DNA of 64,000 nucleotides from assembly GCA_963775125.1 (NCBI GenBank), contig CAVZHQ010000007.1, forward strand, positions 1,054,001 through 1,118,000. The letters are read 5' to 3'. The position numbers and the translations under genes are program-made. This document shows positions 1-8,622 of this stretch, piece after piece (position 1 is the stretch's first letter; each line of letters opens with the position of its first letter). This stretch comes from JAHECQ01 sp963775125. GTDB taxonomy: Bacteria > Actinomycetota > Acidimicrobiia > Acidimicrobiales > SZUA-35. The notes under the pieces were generated by a model. It ran no database searches. It saw only the letters and a program-made list of their open reading frames with translations, and had not been told where the DNA came from.

Positions 1-1837
1 GGCGGACGCTTTCGGGCGCGATGCCCAACTGCTGGAGTCCGGCACCCACGAGCCCGCCGAGCAACACGCCCTGGGTGGCGAGGGGAATGAACAGCCCGCC
101 CGTGCCTCCGGCGCCGATGGTCACCAGCGTGGCGATGGTCCGGAGCACGAAGAGCGCGGCGATCAGCGGCATCGTGCGCTCGGCCGCCATCCATTCGACG
201 GCGCCGACGCCCGGGCCCAGCGTGAGGGGTGCGTCGAAGATGGCATTCGAGAGCAGCGCCAGGCCGGCGAGCAGAAGGCCGCCTCCACCGATGAGCGCCG
301 GTGCCGGGGCCGAGCGCGAAGCCCGTTTGACCCAGCGGGTCAACGAGGCAAACAGGCGGCCGCCCAGGCCGGCGCCGACACCGATGGCGAACGCCGCGAT
401 GAGGTCGCCGGCGCCGATGCCCGGGGCAATGACCTGACCCAGCAACGGCTCTGGCCGGGCGAACGGCATGGAGACGAAGGTGCTGTAGCTGGCCGCCGAC
501 GCCAACAGCGAAGGAAGCAGCGCTCGGTGGGCGAGATCGTCGCGGTAGGGCGCCTCGAGGGCGAAGAGCACCCCGGTCGCCGGTGCCTGGAAGACGGCGG
601 CCACACCCGCGGCGGCACCCGCGGTGATCAGCATCTTCACCGCGTCCCGTCCGAGGAATCGGTCGAGGCGGCGCTGCACGGCCAGTCCGATGGTGGAACC
701 GGCGTAGATGGACGGGCCCTCGAGACCGAGCGCCCCGCCCAACCCGATCGTCGAGATGCCGGCAAGGAGACGAGCGCCGAGCGACCGCATGGGGAGCGAC
801 GGGTTCCGACTGTGATACGCGGTCAGATACTCGTCCGAAGTCGATGGCGAGATCCCGCCGCCGATGGTGCGCAGGATGAGCGCGCCGATGGCCAGGCCGA
901 AGGCTGGTGCCGCCACCTGCACCGCCAGGGGAGTGCGGGAGAGCCCATCGAAGGTCACGGTGATGGTGAGCCACTCGAACAGGCTCACCACCGCGCCGAC
1001 GAGGATGCCAACCCCGACCGAGGCCAGGAGCACCCGGGAGCTTCGACCCTCGGGGAGCAGCGACTGCGCCCGGGTCAGCCACACGTTGCGGCTCATCTCA
1101 GGGTGACCGGCGTTTCCCGCTCGATGCGTGGTCAGGGCTTCGACGAGTCGAGCGTACAGATCGACGCCGACCAGCTCGACCAGCTCGTCGCGGCTGGTCA
1201 GGTACACCGGCTCGGGTGCGGTGTGAGCCTCGGCCTCTTCGACGCACCACCAGTGGAAGTGCTCCCCGCCAGGGCCCCAGTTGCGCCGCTCCCACGCGCG
1301 GACGAAGACGGTGTCATTGCCGTAGTCGTTGGTGTGGACGTCGAGTCGGATGGGGACCTGCCAGCAGACATCGGGCTTCCAGTCGAGCGGCCGCTTACCG
1401 GCCTCGAGCGCGCCTCGGTGTAGGGCACACCCCGCGCCACCGGCAAAGTCGGCGCGATTGAGAAAGATGCAGGCGCCCTTGGTGCGCCGGGTCATCCAGC
1501 TGCCCGATCGATCTTGCTTGAACGGCCCACCGGCACGGAGCGCATGGCGACGGAATTGCCAGTTCTGATCGGTCAGGAGGGCGACCGCAGCGGCTGTCTG
1601 GACGCGATCGTCGGTGTCGACGAAATGGGCGCCGTGCACACAGCAACCCAACGCCTCGGTGGGGTCGGGCTGTGTTCCGATCGACGGACACCCCTGCCCG
1701 TAGATGCAGTGGTACCCCGACAGGAGAAAGGTGGCGTCGAACAGCCAGACATCCCCCACGTCGTCGGTGAGGGACACCCAACGATGGCCATCGGCCGGCG
1801 GGAACGCCCCAGGATGGGTTGTTGGAAGGGGCAGCAC
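1..1837 (-). CDS. Cysteine-cluster domain protein read in frame into a CLC-family chloride channel (3' end outside window)
   Basis: One uninterrupted frame runs from about 1837 (GTG) off the window start. The first ~245 residues (1837-1097) carry spaced cysteines, including YHCIYGQGC, GCCVHG, GACIFLN, GCALH and DVCW, matching the YkgJ/DUF3109-like Zn/Fe-binding cysteine-cluster family. From the ATG at 1096 the protein is a CLC chloride channel or H+/Cl- antiporter: helices, the anion-site motif GLEGPSIYAG and the GGLFIP motif are visible. No stop separates the parts; ...HPEMSRN spans the joint. A separate channel gene starting at 1096 is equally possible, with the upstream stop lost by an indel. 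It lies 20 bp downstream of the LOG gene, probably in the same operon. Domain calls are firm; the fusion is unsure. Confidence 0.7.
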   Translation of the reverse strand, partial: MLPLPTTHPGAFPPADGHRWVSLTDDVGDVWLFDATFLLSGYHCIYGQGCPSIGTQPDPTEALGCCVHGAHFVDTDDRVQTAAAVALLTDQNWQFRRHALRAGGPFKQDRSGSWMTRRTKGACIFLNRADFAGGAGCALHRGALEAGKRPLDWKPDVCWQVPIRLDVHTNDYGNDTVFVRAWERRNWGPGGEHFHWWCVEEAEAHTAPEPVYLTSRDELVELVGVDLYARLVEALTTHRAGNAGHPEMSRNVWLTRAQSLLPEGRSSRVLLASVGVGILVGAVVSLFEWLTITVTFDGLSRTPLAVQVAAPAFGLAIGALILRTIGGGISPSTSDEYLTAYHSRNPSLPMRSLGARLLAGISTIGLGGALGLEGPSIYAGSTIGLAVQRRLDRFLGRDAVKMLITAGAAAGVAAVFQAPATGVLFALEAPYRDDLAHRALLPSLLASAASYSTFVSMPFARPEPLLGQVIAPGIGAGDLIAAFAIGVGAGLGGRLFASLTRWVKRASRSAPAPALIGGGGLLLAGLALLSNAIFDAPLTLGPGVGAVEWMAAERTMPLIAALFVLRTIATLVTIGAGGTGGLFIPLATQGVLLGGLVGAGLQQLGIAPESVR

Positions 1838-1857
1838 TGGGACGACAGTAGCCCGCC

Positions 1858-2998
1858 TCAGCTCCCGGCTGGTGTCTCGTCGGGCTCGGGTTCGAGATCA
1901 TGCAGCGGCCGTTGCACCGGGGGCGGAAGGAGCTGCTCGGTCTCGGGGATCGATGGCAGGCCCAGATCGTTGATGCGGCGGATCATGGCGTGAAGTCGTG
2001 CGAAGGACCGGCCGTTGAACCTGAACGCAAGTCGGGGCAGGTCGACGTGGTCGTCGTCGCGCCGCTCGGACTCCGTGGCGTCGAGTTGGCTCGATGGTGC
2101 CCGAGACGATGATGTCGGCGAACTCGCGAGCGAGCGTGACGAGGTGGGTCGCTTCGAGGGGGCGCGCCAAGCGCAGGACCAGCCGCTGGCCGACGAACCG
2201 GAGCGAGTGGAACGTGGAGTAGAAGTGGCAGACATAGCGGGCCGCCTCGTCGGCGTCGTGGGTGTGCAGGAACAAGCCGAGGTCGGCCTCGTTGATCAGG
2301 CCATCGGCGTGGAGGCCCTGTTCGACGAAGTTCAACCAGGTCTGCCAGTAGGTCGAACCCGGGGGATCGAGCAGGACGATCGGCGTCGGGTAGCTCTTGC
2401 CCGTCTGCACCAGCGTCAGGAGTTCGAAGGTCTCGTCCAGCGTGCCGAAGCCGCCGGGAAGGAGGACGAACGCGTCGCTTTCCTTCATGAAGAAGAGTTT
2501 GCGGGTGAAGAAGTAGCGGAACGTGGCGAGTTTGGCGTCGCCTTCGAGCAGCGGTGTCGCCTTCTGCTCGGCCGGCAGGATGATGTTGACGCCCAGGGAG
2601 TTCTGCGCTCCCGCCCCTTCGACGGCAGCGGTCATGATCCCCGGTCCGGCGCCGCTGATGACCATCCACCCCCGTTCGGCGATCCGTCGGCCGAACTCGT
2701 GAGCCAGACCGTACGCCGGATGATCGGTGGCGATGCGGGCCGATCCGAAGACCGTCACCTTGGTTCGGTCCCGATAGGGCGAGAACACCCGCCAGGCGTT
2801 GTGCATCTCGACCAACGCCTGCGAGGCGATCTTCAGCTCGAGGCGATCGACGTCGTCGGCGTCCATGTCGAGCGCGGTCACGAGAAGTCGGCGAACGAGG
2901 TCGTCGTTGGTGTCGGCACCCACCGTGGCCAGAACCTCGCTGAGCAGACGATCGACCTCCGCGTCGCCGAAGGTGTTTCTCCCCTTGGGTGCGGTCAT
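1858..2998 (-). CDS. LOG family protein (TIGR00730, cytokinin-riboside-monophosphate-hydrolase-like), one frameshift near 2090
   Basis: Starts MTAPKGRN and overlaps the fbiC stop by 4 bp (ATGA). The Rossmann-like fold shows GAGPGIM and the LOG signature PGGFGTLDE, followed by conserved C-terminal residues of the longer (~350-380 aa) actinobacterial LOG group. Family members hydrolyse nucleoside 5'-monophosphates to base and ribose 5-phosphate; the earlier label 'lysine decarboxylase' is wrong for the family. After IIVSGTIEP the frame is lost, and the expected C-terminus (ATESERRDDDH to ETPAGS) continues in another frame to 1858. Removing one A at CCAACTC restores a single protein. The change lies after the catalytic core, so a sequencing indel is likely. 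Confidence 0.82.
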
Positions 2999-5421
2999 GC
3001 CAGGGCGGCTGACCGATCGGGTCGGCCATAGAGGGTCGTGCGCTCGACCAACCTCCGTCCGAGCGGTTCGAACTCGCGTCGGAAGTCGTCCGGCGTCAGC
3101 GCCGTACCGTGGGCTGCGCCGGCGGCCCGGCTGATGTTCTCGTCCATCAGCGTTCCGCCGATGTCGTTGCAGCCGGCCTGGAGCAATTGCTTCACACTCT
3201 CGGTGCCGATCTTGACCCAGCCCGACTGGATGTTGTCGATGTAGCCCCGATAGGCGATGCGGGCGATGGCGTGAACCAGCAGGTTCTCTCGGAACGTCGG
3301 TCCGCGATGCGCTTTGCGCTGCAGGTAGATGGGCGACGCCATGTGCACGAACGGCAGCCCGACGAACTCGGTGAAGCCGCCGGTCTCGGCCTGCAGTTCC
3401 CGCGTGGCGATGAAGTGCTTCACCCAGTGATAGGGGTGTTCGATCGAGCCGAACATCATGGTGACGTTGGAGCGCAGACCGACCGAATGAGCCACCCGGT
3501 GGGCCTCCAACCACTGACCGGAGGTGATCTTGTCGGGGCACAGAAGGGTCCGGACGTCGTCGCTCAAGATCTCGGCCGCGGTTCCCGGAAGCGAACGAAG
3601 ACCGGCTTCCATGCACCTCAGCAGGTACTGGTCGAGCGGCTCGCCCAACCGGCGCGCCCCTTCGGTGACTTCCAGAGCGGTGAAGCCGTGGATGTGGATG
3701 TCGGGCGCCGCTTCCTTGACCGCCCGGGCGACGTCGATGTAGTAGTCGCCGTCGAAGTCGGGGTGGATGCCTCCCTGCAGGCAGACCTCGGTTGCGCCCA
3801 GTTCTACCGCTTCGATCACCCGACGCTGCATCTCCTCCAACGTCAGCAGGTACGGCTTGCCCCTGAGGTTGAGACTCAACGGGCCCTTGGAGAACCCGCA
3901 GAACCTGCACTTGAACGTGCACACGTTCGTGTAGTTGATGTTGCGGTTGACGACATAGGTCACGTCGTCGCCGACGATCTCCTTGCGGAGTTCGTCGGCC
4001 ACACGGGCAACGGCGGCCACCTCGGGCCCCCGAGCCCGGAAGAGGATGAGCAACTGCTCTGCGTCGACTTCCTGGCCGGCGCGTACCCCGTCGAGGACCT
4101 CGGCCACGGCGCCTCCGATGGGCCGATCGTCGGAGATGAGATCCGGCGGATCGACCGGGGCACCCGAGTACCACTGGGTGGATCGATCGCCGATGAGGAC
4201 GACGTCGGCACCATCGTCTCCCTGCTTCACGAACTCGGCCTTCTCGGGGAACATCGCGCCGGGATCGTCCCGAGCCATGCCGTCGGATTCCGAGCGGTCG
4301 AGGACATTGAAGCGGAGCTCGGGATGCACCCAGTCGGTGCGACCCTTCGGCGATTGCCGGGGAAGGAGCCCCGTCGCGGTGCGGGCGAACTCGGGATACA
4401 TGGTCAGTCGGGGAGCCAACACGAACCCTCGAGTTTCGGTGACCTCGCGCAGCCGATCGAGCGCAGGCCACGGACGTTCGGGGTTGACGTGGTCGGCCGT
4501 GATCGGCGACACACCGCCCCAATCGTCGATTCCGGCGTCGAGGAGGACGCCGAAGTCGTCGGACAAGTTTGGCGGGGCCTGGAGGTGGACGTCTTCGGGC
4601 AGGATGATGCGGGCCAGCGCAATGGCGCGGAGGTAGGCATCGTCGGGGCATGCTTCGTGTTTCCACATCGCGGTGCCGGCCTTGGGCAGGAAGTTCTGGA
4701 CGATCACCTCTTGCACGTGGCCATGGACTCGGTGGCTGTCAGCGATGGCGACGAGGGCGTCGATCCGGTCCTGCTCGTTCTCGCCGATCCCGACCAGAAT
4801 GCCGCTGGTGAACGGAATCGCCAGTTGCCCTGCGGCCTCCAAGGTCGCAAGCCGGCGGGCCGGTTCCTTGTCGGGCGCATTGCGGTGACAATCGAGATCG
4901 TCGCGGAGGGTCTCGATCATCATCCCCTGGCTGGGCGAAACCCGACGCAGCTTCTCGAGCTCGTCGGGGTGGAGCGCTCCGGCATTGGCGTGCGGAAGCA
5001 GCCCGGTTTCCTTGAGCACCAGTTCGCACATCGCCACCAGGTAGTCGATGGTCGATGCATAGCCGTTGGCCTCCAGCCACTCGGCTGCCGCGGGGTACCG
5101 CAGCTCGGGTCGCTCGCCGAGCGTGAACAGCGCTTCGTGGCATCCCGCCCGAGCGCCCTTGCGGGCGATCTTCAGGACCTCGGCCGGCGTCAGGTACGGC
5201 GCCTCGAGCCGGGCGGGCGGCTGCGCGAACGTGCAGTAGCCGCACTGATCTCGACACAGCATCGTGAGCGGAATGAAGACCTTGGGGGAGTAGGTCACCC
5301 GGGTGCCGAACGCAGCGTCACGAATGGCCGCGGCCCGCTCCAGGAGTTCTGCGGTCGACAGACTGGCGAGTTCGTCCAGGCTGGCAGTGGGGCCGGTGGC
5401 CGTTGGGACGGTGAGGCTCAC
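2995..5421 (-). CDS. fbiC: FbiC, bifunctional FO synthase (CofG/CofH fusion) of coenzyme F420 biosynthesis
   Basis: 808 aa with two radical-SAM halves. FO synthase joins 4-hydroxyphenylpyruvate-derived tyrosine chemistry with 5-amino-6-ribitylaminouracil to make the deazaflavin FO, the chromophore of F420. The N-terminal half shows the Fe-S cluster motif CRDQCGYC (residues ~56-63), the second half CTFKCRFC (~500). I chose GTG at 5421, which overlaps the TGA of the upstream HxlR gene by 4 bp and has AGAGGAA 7 bp upstream; the longer open frame upstream of it is only a shadow of the regulator. Length fits actinobacterial FbiC (~850 aa). The presence of three LLM-type F420 oxidoreductases in the window agrees with F420 use. 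Confidence 0.96.
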   Translation of the reverse strand: MSLTVPTATGPTASLDELASLSTAELLERAAAIRDAAFGTRVTYSPKVFIPLTMLCRDQCGYCTFAQPPARLEAPYLTPAEVLKIARKGARAGCHEALFTLGERPELRYPAAAEWLEANGYASTIDYLVAMCELVLKETGLLPHANAGALHPDELEKLRRVSPSQGMMIETLRDDLDCHRNAPDKEPARRLATLEAAGQLAIPFTSGILVGIGENEQDRIDALVAIADSHRVHGHVQEVIVQNFLPKAGTAMWKHEACPDDAYLRAIALARIILPEDVHLQAPPNLSDDFGVLLDAGIDDWGGVSPITADHVNPERPWPALDRLREVTETRGFVLAPRLTMYPEFARTATGLLPRQSPKGRTDWVHPELRFNVLDRSESDGMARDDPGAMFPEKAEFVKQGDDGADVVLIGDRSTQWYSGAPVDPPDLISDDRPIGGAVAEVLDGVRAGQEVDAEQLLILFRARGPEVAAVARVADELRKEIVGDDVTYVVNRNINYTNVCTFKCRFCGFSKGPLSLNLRGKPYLLTLEEMQRRVIEAVELGATEVCLQGGIHPDFDGDYYIDVARAVKEAAPDIHIHGFTALEVTEGARRLGEPLDQYLLRCMEAGLRSLPGTAAEILSDDVRTLLCPDKITSGQWLEAHRVAHSVGLRSNVTMMFGSIEHPYHWVKHFIATRELQAETGGFTEFVGLPFVHMASPIYLQRKAHRGPTFRENLLVHAIARIAYRGYIDNIQSGWVKIGTESVKQLLQAGCNDIGGTLMDENISRAAGAAHGTALTPDDFRREFEPLGRRLVERTTLYGRPDRSAALA

Positions 5422-5879
5422 AGAGATTCCTCTCGACCGGGGCCGGGTCGGCTCCGGATGTGGGTGGGGGTGATGTCTTCGTTGCATGCGGGGCACTCGA
5501 CCCGCTGCGCGAGGGGGGTGCCGCAGCGATCGTGGACGAGGACGGTGGGAGGTGCGCCGTCCGCCATCCAGCGGTCTCCCCAACCCATCAGGGCAATGAG
5601 GGAGGGCGACAGGTCTCGACCCTTGTCGGTCAGGCGGTAGTCGAAGCGCGGCGGGTGGTCCTGGTAGGGAACCTTCTCGAGCACATCGGCATCGACCAGC
5701 CGCGCCAGCCGGTGGCTCAGCAAATTCTTGGCGATGCCGAGGTCTTCCTGGAGGTCCGAGAAGCGGTGCACGCCGCGGAACACATCCCGCAGGATGAGCA
5801 CGGTCCACCGGTCACCAATGACGGCAAGGGTCGCCGCGATGGAGCAGTGAGCCAGTTCGGCCGTCGGTTCGGGTACCAC
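5418..5879 (-). CDS. HxlR-family winged-helix transcriptional regulator
   Basis: 153 aa from a GTG start. The HxlR fold is clear: CSIAATLAVIGDRWTVLILRD at the N-terminus, a recognition helix region (KNLLSHRLARLV) and the wing YRLTDKGRDL. The C-terminus adds CGTPL...VECPACN, a small cysteine pair that could bind zinc. It is the first gene of the run HxlR-fbiC-LOG-(Cys-cluster/CLC), with a 4-bp overlap to fbiC, so it probably controls that operon and may respond to redox or electrophiles as other HxlR proteins do. That effector is not visible in the sequence. Confidence 0.92.
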   Translation of the reverse strand: MVPEPTAELAHCSIAATLAVIGDRWTVLILRDVFRGVHRFSDLQEDLGIAKNLLSHRLARLVDADVLEKVPYQDHPPRFDYRLTDKGRDLSPSLIALMGWGDRWMADGAPPTVLVHDRCGTPLAQRVECPACNEDITPTHIRSRPGPGREESL

Positions 5880-5887
5880 TGACGAGC

Positions 5888-5916
5888 AACGTAATCGAGT
5901 GGGTTTAACTTTGCAA
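5888..5916 (-). promoter_or_regulatory. Candidate promoter of the HxlR-fbiC operon
   Basis: On the minus strand TTGCAA (5916-5911), a 17-bp spacer and TACGTT (5893-5888) resemble a sigma-70 type -35/-10 pair, placed 9 bp before the GTG at 5879. The overlapping GGTTGCAAAGTTAAACC has GGTT/AACC ends and could be the regulator's own operator. Based on pattern only. Confidence 0.45.
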
Positions 5917-5938
5917 CCGACTCAGCCGGATTGCCTCT

Positions 5939-6619
5939 TCACACCGCGAACGCTTCACCCCAACGATTGCGGAAGGCGATCTCCTCGACAGGCTTGCGCG
6001 TCAGCTTGGTGTACTGCTTGTCGGGCTGCGGCCAGCCGAACGCAAGCAGGGCCCCGAGGGCGTAGCCCGGGGGCACGCCCAGAAGCTCGTCCATGGCGGG
6101 CTGCTCGGCGGCGACGAGCGTGGTGAGCGACGAACCGAGGCCTTCGTGGGTTCCGGCGAGCAAGAGGTTCTGGACGAAGGTGTAGAGCGAACCGCCGCCG
6201 ACGATGCTCGTGCGCTCCAGGAACTGGTCGGTCACCGCCAAGGTCGCCAACTCGACGTAGGGCAGGATCAACACCGGAACCTCGTGCAGGCGTTGCGCGA
6301 AGTCGTCGGTCCGTTGCAGCCGCCTGCGGGCTCGTTCGGTGCCGTGTTCCATCTTGGAGCCCGAGGCGTCGCCCTGGAAGCCGACGACACCTTCGAGCGC
6401 GTGCACGAAGTACGGGTCCCATTGTTTGCGGTGAATGTCGGCCACCGCCTTCTTCATTGCGGGATCGGTCACGACGACCAGGCGCCAGCCCTGACGGTTG
6501 CCGCCGCTCGACGCGAAGCGAGCGTTGTCGAGCATCCGGTGGATGAGGTCGTCAGATACCGGCTGGTCGGTGAAGTACCGACAGGACGGCGTGTGGCGCA
6601 TGGCGTCGTACAGCTCCAT
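5939..6619 (-). CDS. Nitroreductase family protein (FMN-dependent)
   Basis: 226 aa, standard length. The FMN-binding start DAMRHTPSCRYF and the ASSGGNRQGWR segment are typical of the nitroreductase fold, as is GSSLTTLV near residue 165 and the C-terminal GWP. Members reduce nitro groups, quinones or flavins with NAD(P)H; the substrate cannot be read from sequence. It is transcribed toward the fbiC operon but has its own position upstream of that operon's promoter. Confidence 0.92.
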   Translation of the reverse strand: MELYDAMRHTPSCRYFTDQPVSDDLIHRMLDNARFASSGGNRQGWRLVVVTDPAMKKAVADIHRKQWDPYFVHALEGVVGFQGDASGSKMEHGTERARRRLQRTDDFAQRLHEVPVLILPYVELATLAVTDQFLERTSIVGGGSLYTFVQNLLLAGTHEGLGSSLTTLVAAEQPAMDELLGVPPGYALGALLAFGWPQPDKQYTKLTRKPVEEIAFRNRWGEAFAV

Positions 6620-6716
6620 GGGCCGAAGCTACTCGCGTTGGTCAACCGCTGTTTCGTTGGTGATGGTTCGCCGGGTTTGTTCGTGGGGCTGGGTGTGGCC
6701 GGTACCGACTGTCCGC

Positions 6717-7127
6717 TCAGACAGCGACGATCTCGACGACCCCGTGAAGGGCTGCAAAGTCCTTGGGATTCCTTGTGTAGAGCGGCAGATCCAACGAGCA
6801 CGCAATCGCCGCGATCATCAAGTCGACCGCTCGCGCGCCTCGCGCCTTGCGGCCAGCAGATGCGACTGCTGCGTAGATCCGGCCGTACGCCCGAGCCGCT
6901 TCGGCATCGAACGGGAGCGGCGAGAAAGCCGCTTCGGTCCGTTGCAGGCGGTCTTGGCGACGTGCTCGTTCATCTGAGCTTGTTGCGGCGTGCGGCCCAG
7001 CGGCGAGTTCGGCCATCGTGAGCGCAGTGATCGCGACCTCAGTTGGCAGCGAGCGCGCTTCGATCGTCTCGAGATCGGTCACGACGGAGGTGTCGAGAAT
7101 CCCACGGGGTGCCCGGGCTTCAGCCAC
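6717..7127 (-). CDS. vapC: VapC-type PIN-domain toxin ribonuclease
   Basis: 136 aa from GTG at 7127, which overlaps the antitoxin stop by 8 bp; the longer upstream ATG reading would lie wholly inside the antitoxin. PIN-domain acidic residues are visible: ILDTSVV (Asp near residue 12), AELAAG (Glu), AVDLMIA (Asp) and NPKDF near the end. VapC toxins are Mg2+-dependent ribonucleases cutting tRNA or rRNA; the target here is unknown. Paired with the Phd/YefM-like antitoxin immediately upstream. Confidence 0.9.
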   Translation of the reverse strand: MAEARAPRGILDTSVVTDLETIEARSLPTEVAITALTMAELAAGPHAATSSDERARRQDRLQRTEAAFSPLPFDAEAARAYGRIYAAVASAGRKARGARAVDLMIAAIACSLDLPLYTRNPKDFAALHGVVEIVAV

Positions 7128-7374
7128 GAGGCTTGATGTCTTGGTCGGCGATGGCGTCGAGGTCACTGCGGAATCGTTCGGCGTCGATTGCCGGTGCTGT
7201 GCGGAAGATCTCGCTGACCGACTCAGCGGTGACGAATCGGAGGCGTCGTAGTGGTGTGAGTTCTCCGACGGGTACGCCGTTGCGGGTTACGACGAACGAC
7301 TCTCCTTCATCGAGGCGGCGCATGATCTCGCCACTGCCGTTACGGAGTTCTCGTTGGGTGATGGTCTCACTCAT
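7120..7374 (-). CDS. Phd/YefM family antitoxin
   Basis: 84 aa starting MSETITQRELRN at 7374; the longer open frame upstream is non-coding. The N-terminal Phd fold is recognisable (SETITQRELRNGSGEIM, then FVVTRNGVPVGEL), followed by a toxin-binding tail. It neutralises the VapC toxin with which it overlaps and normally represses its own promoter. The ATG sits only 5 bp after a perfect palindrome, leaving no room for a Shine-Dalgarno site, so the transcript is probably leaderless. Confidence 0.92.
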   Translation of the reverse strand: MSETITQRELRNGSGEIMRRLDEGESFVVTRNGVPVGELTPLRRLRFVTAESVSEIFRTAPAIDAERFRSDLDAIADQDIKPRG

Positions 7375-7379
7375 CCGAA

Positions 7380-7406
7380 CCAGCGTAGCACGTCGTGCTA
7401 CGCTGG
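7380..7406. promoter_or_regulatory. Perfect palindrome, probable operator of the Phd/VapC pair
   Basis: Two 12-bp arms, CCAGCGTAGCAC and GTGCTACGCTGG, match perfectly around a 3-bp centre (GTC). It lies directly upstream of the antitoxin start. The minus-strand hexamer TACGCT in the arm could be the -10 of a leaderless promoter, so bound antitoxin would block transcription. Confidence 0.7.
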
Positions 7407-7465
7407 CGGAAGAGAAACAGGACCACGATTGCGGCCGGCCCCTTTCGGTTCGGGGTCTCCGAGCG

Positions 7466-8572
7466 CTAGTGCTGCGCGCGAATGTCTCGGGCCCGGGTCT
7501 CGAGGGTGTCGAGTACCTCGTCGAAGCTCTTGGCGAACGCGGTGACGCCCTCGGCCTCGAGTTGGGCTGCGACCTCTTCGAGGTCGATGCCAAGGCCGAG
7601 TAAACCCTCGATCACCGCATGCGCTCCGGCGACGTCGGCATCGATGGTGCGGGCGACGATTCCGTGATCGTCGAAGGCGACCAGCGTGGCGTCGGGCAAC
7701 GTGTTCACGGTGTTCGGACCGATGAGCGTGTCGACGTACAGGGTGTCGGGGTACGACGGGTTCTTGGTCGACGTCGAGGCCCAGAGCGGGCGTTGGACTC
7801 GAGCACCCCGAGCGGCAAGGGCATCCCAGCGGGCACCGGAGAACGTCTGCCCGAACGCGTCGTACGCCAACTGCGCCTGAGCGACCGCGGCCTTGCCTCG
7901 GAGGGCGAGGGCGTCCTCGGAGCCGATGGCGTCGAGGCGTCGATCGACCTCGACGTCGACTCGGCTGATGAAGAACGACGCCACGCTCGAGACCGTCGAA
8001 AGGTCGGCGTCGCCCGGCCGGGCCTCGAGTCCCGAGAGGTACGCCTCCATCACCGCCGCGTAGCGGCTGAGACTGAAGATGAGGGTGACGTTGATCGACC
8101 GTCCCTCGCCGATGAGCGTCTCGATGGCCGCCACTCCCTCGACGGTAGCCGGCACCTTGATGTAGACGTTCGGTGCATCGATGCGCCGGTCGAGCTCTCG
8201 GGCGGCATCGATGGTGGCCGCTTCGTCGTGGGCCAACGTGGGCGACACTTCGACCGACACGAAGCCATCCTCGCCGCCCGACGAGTCGTGTACCGGTCTC
8301 AGCAGCGCCAATGCCTGACCGATGTCACCAACGACGAGCTGCCAGTACGCGTCCTCGATACCGGTGCCGGCGTGGATGAGCGTGGAGAGCTCGGCGTCGT
8401 AGTCGTCGGTGTCGATCATGGCCTTCGCGAAGATCGACGGGTTCGAGGTGAGGCCTCGAACACCCCGATCGATCCAGGCCTGAAGTTCGCCGGTGGTCAT
8501 CCACCCCCGGCGGAGGTTGTCGAGCCACGGGCTCTGGCCCTGCTCGGCGTGTAGATCGTGAAGGCGGCCCAT
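7466..8572 (-). CDS. tal: Transaldolase
   Basis: 368 aa, the size of actinobacterial transaldolases. It transfers a dihydroxyacetone unit between sedoheptulose 7-phosphate and glyceraldehyde 3-phosphate in the non-oxidative pentose phosphate pathway. Visible motifs are GVRGLTSNPSIF near the N-terminus, the Schiff-base lysine in NVYIKVPAT, NVTLIFS and ASTSTKNP. It follows the transketolase gene by 50 bp on the same strand, the common tkt-tal order. Confidence 0.97.
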   Translation of the reverse strand: MGRLHDLHAEQGQSPWLDNLRRGWMTTGELQAWIDRGVRGLTSNPSIFAKAMIDTDDYDAELSTLIHAGTGIEDAYWQLVVGDIGQALALLRPVHDSSGGEDGFVSVEVSPTLAHDEAATIDAARELDRRIDAPNVYIKVPATVEGVAAIETLIGEGRSINVTLIFSLSRYAAVMEAYLSGLEARPGDADLSTVSSVASFFISRVDVEVDRRLDAIGSEDALALRGKAAVAQAQLAYDAFGQTFSGARWDALAARGARVQRPLWASTSTKNPSYPDTLYVDTLIGPNTVNTLPDATLVAFDDHGIVARTIDADVAGAHAVIEGLLGLGIDLEEVAAQLEAEGVTAFAKSFDEVLDTLETRARDIRAQH

Positions 8573-8622
8573 GGTGGCTCCCGTGCAGCAGAAGTGATAG
8601 GGGGAAAGGCGACTGACCAGCG

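Noticed and set aside
1898..4666. 922-codon minus-strand frame
   Set aside because: Only its last third is real (LOG protein); the first part overlaps fbiC in another frame and has no family features.
3109..5640. 843-codon plus-strand open frame
   Set aside because: It is antisense to fbiC, has no motif and a composition (Asp/Gly/Val/Arg-rich) typical of the shadow of a GC-rich gene.
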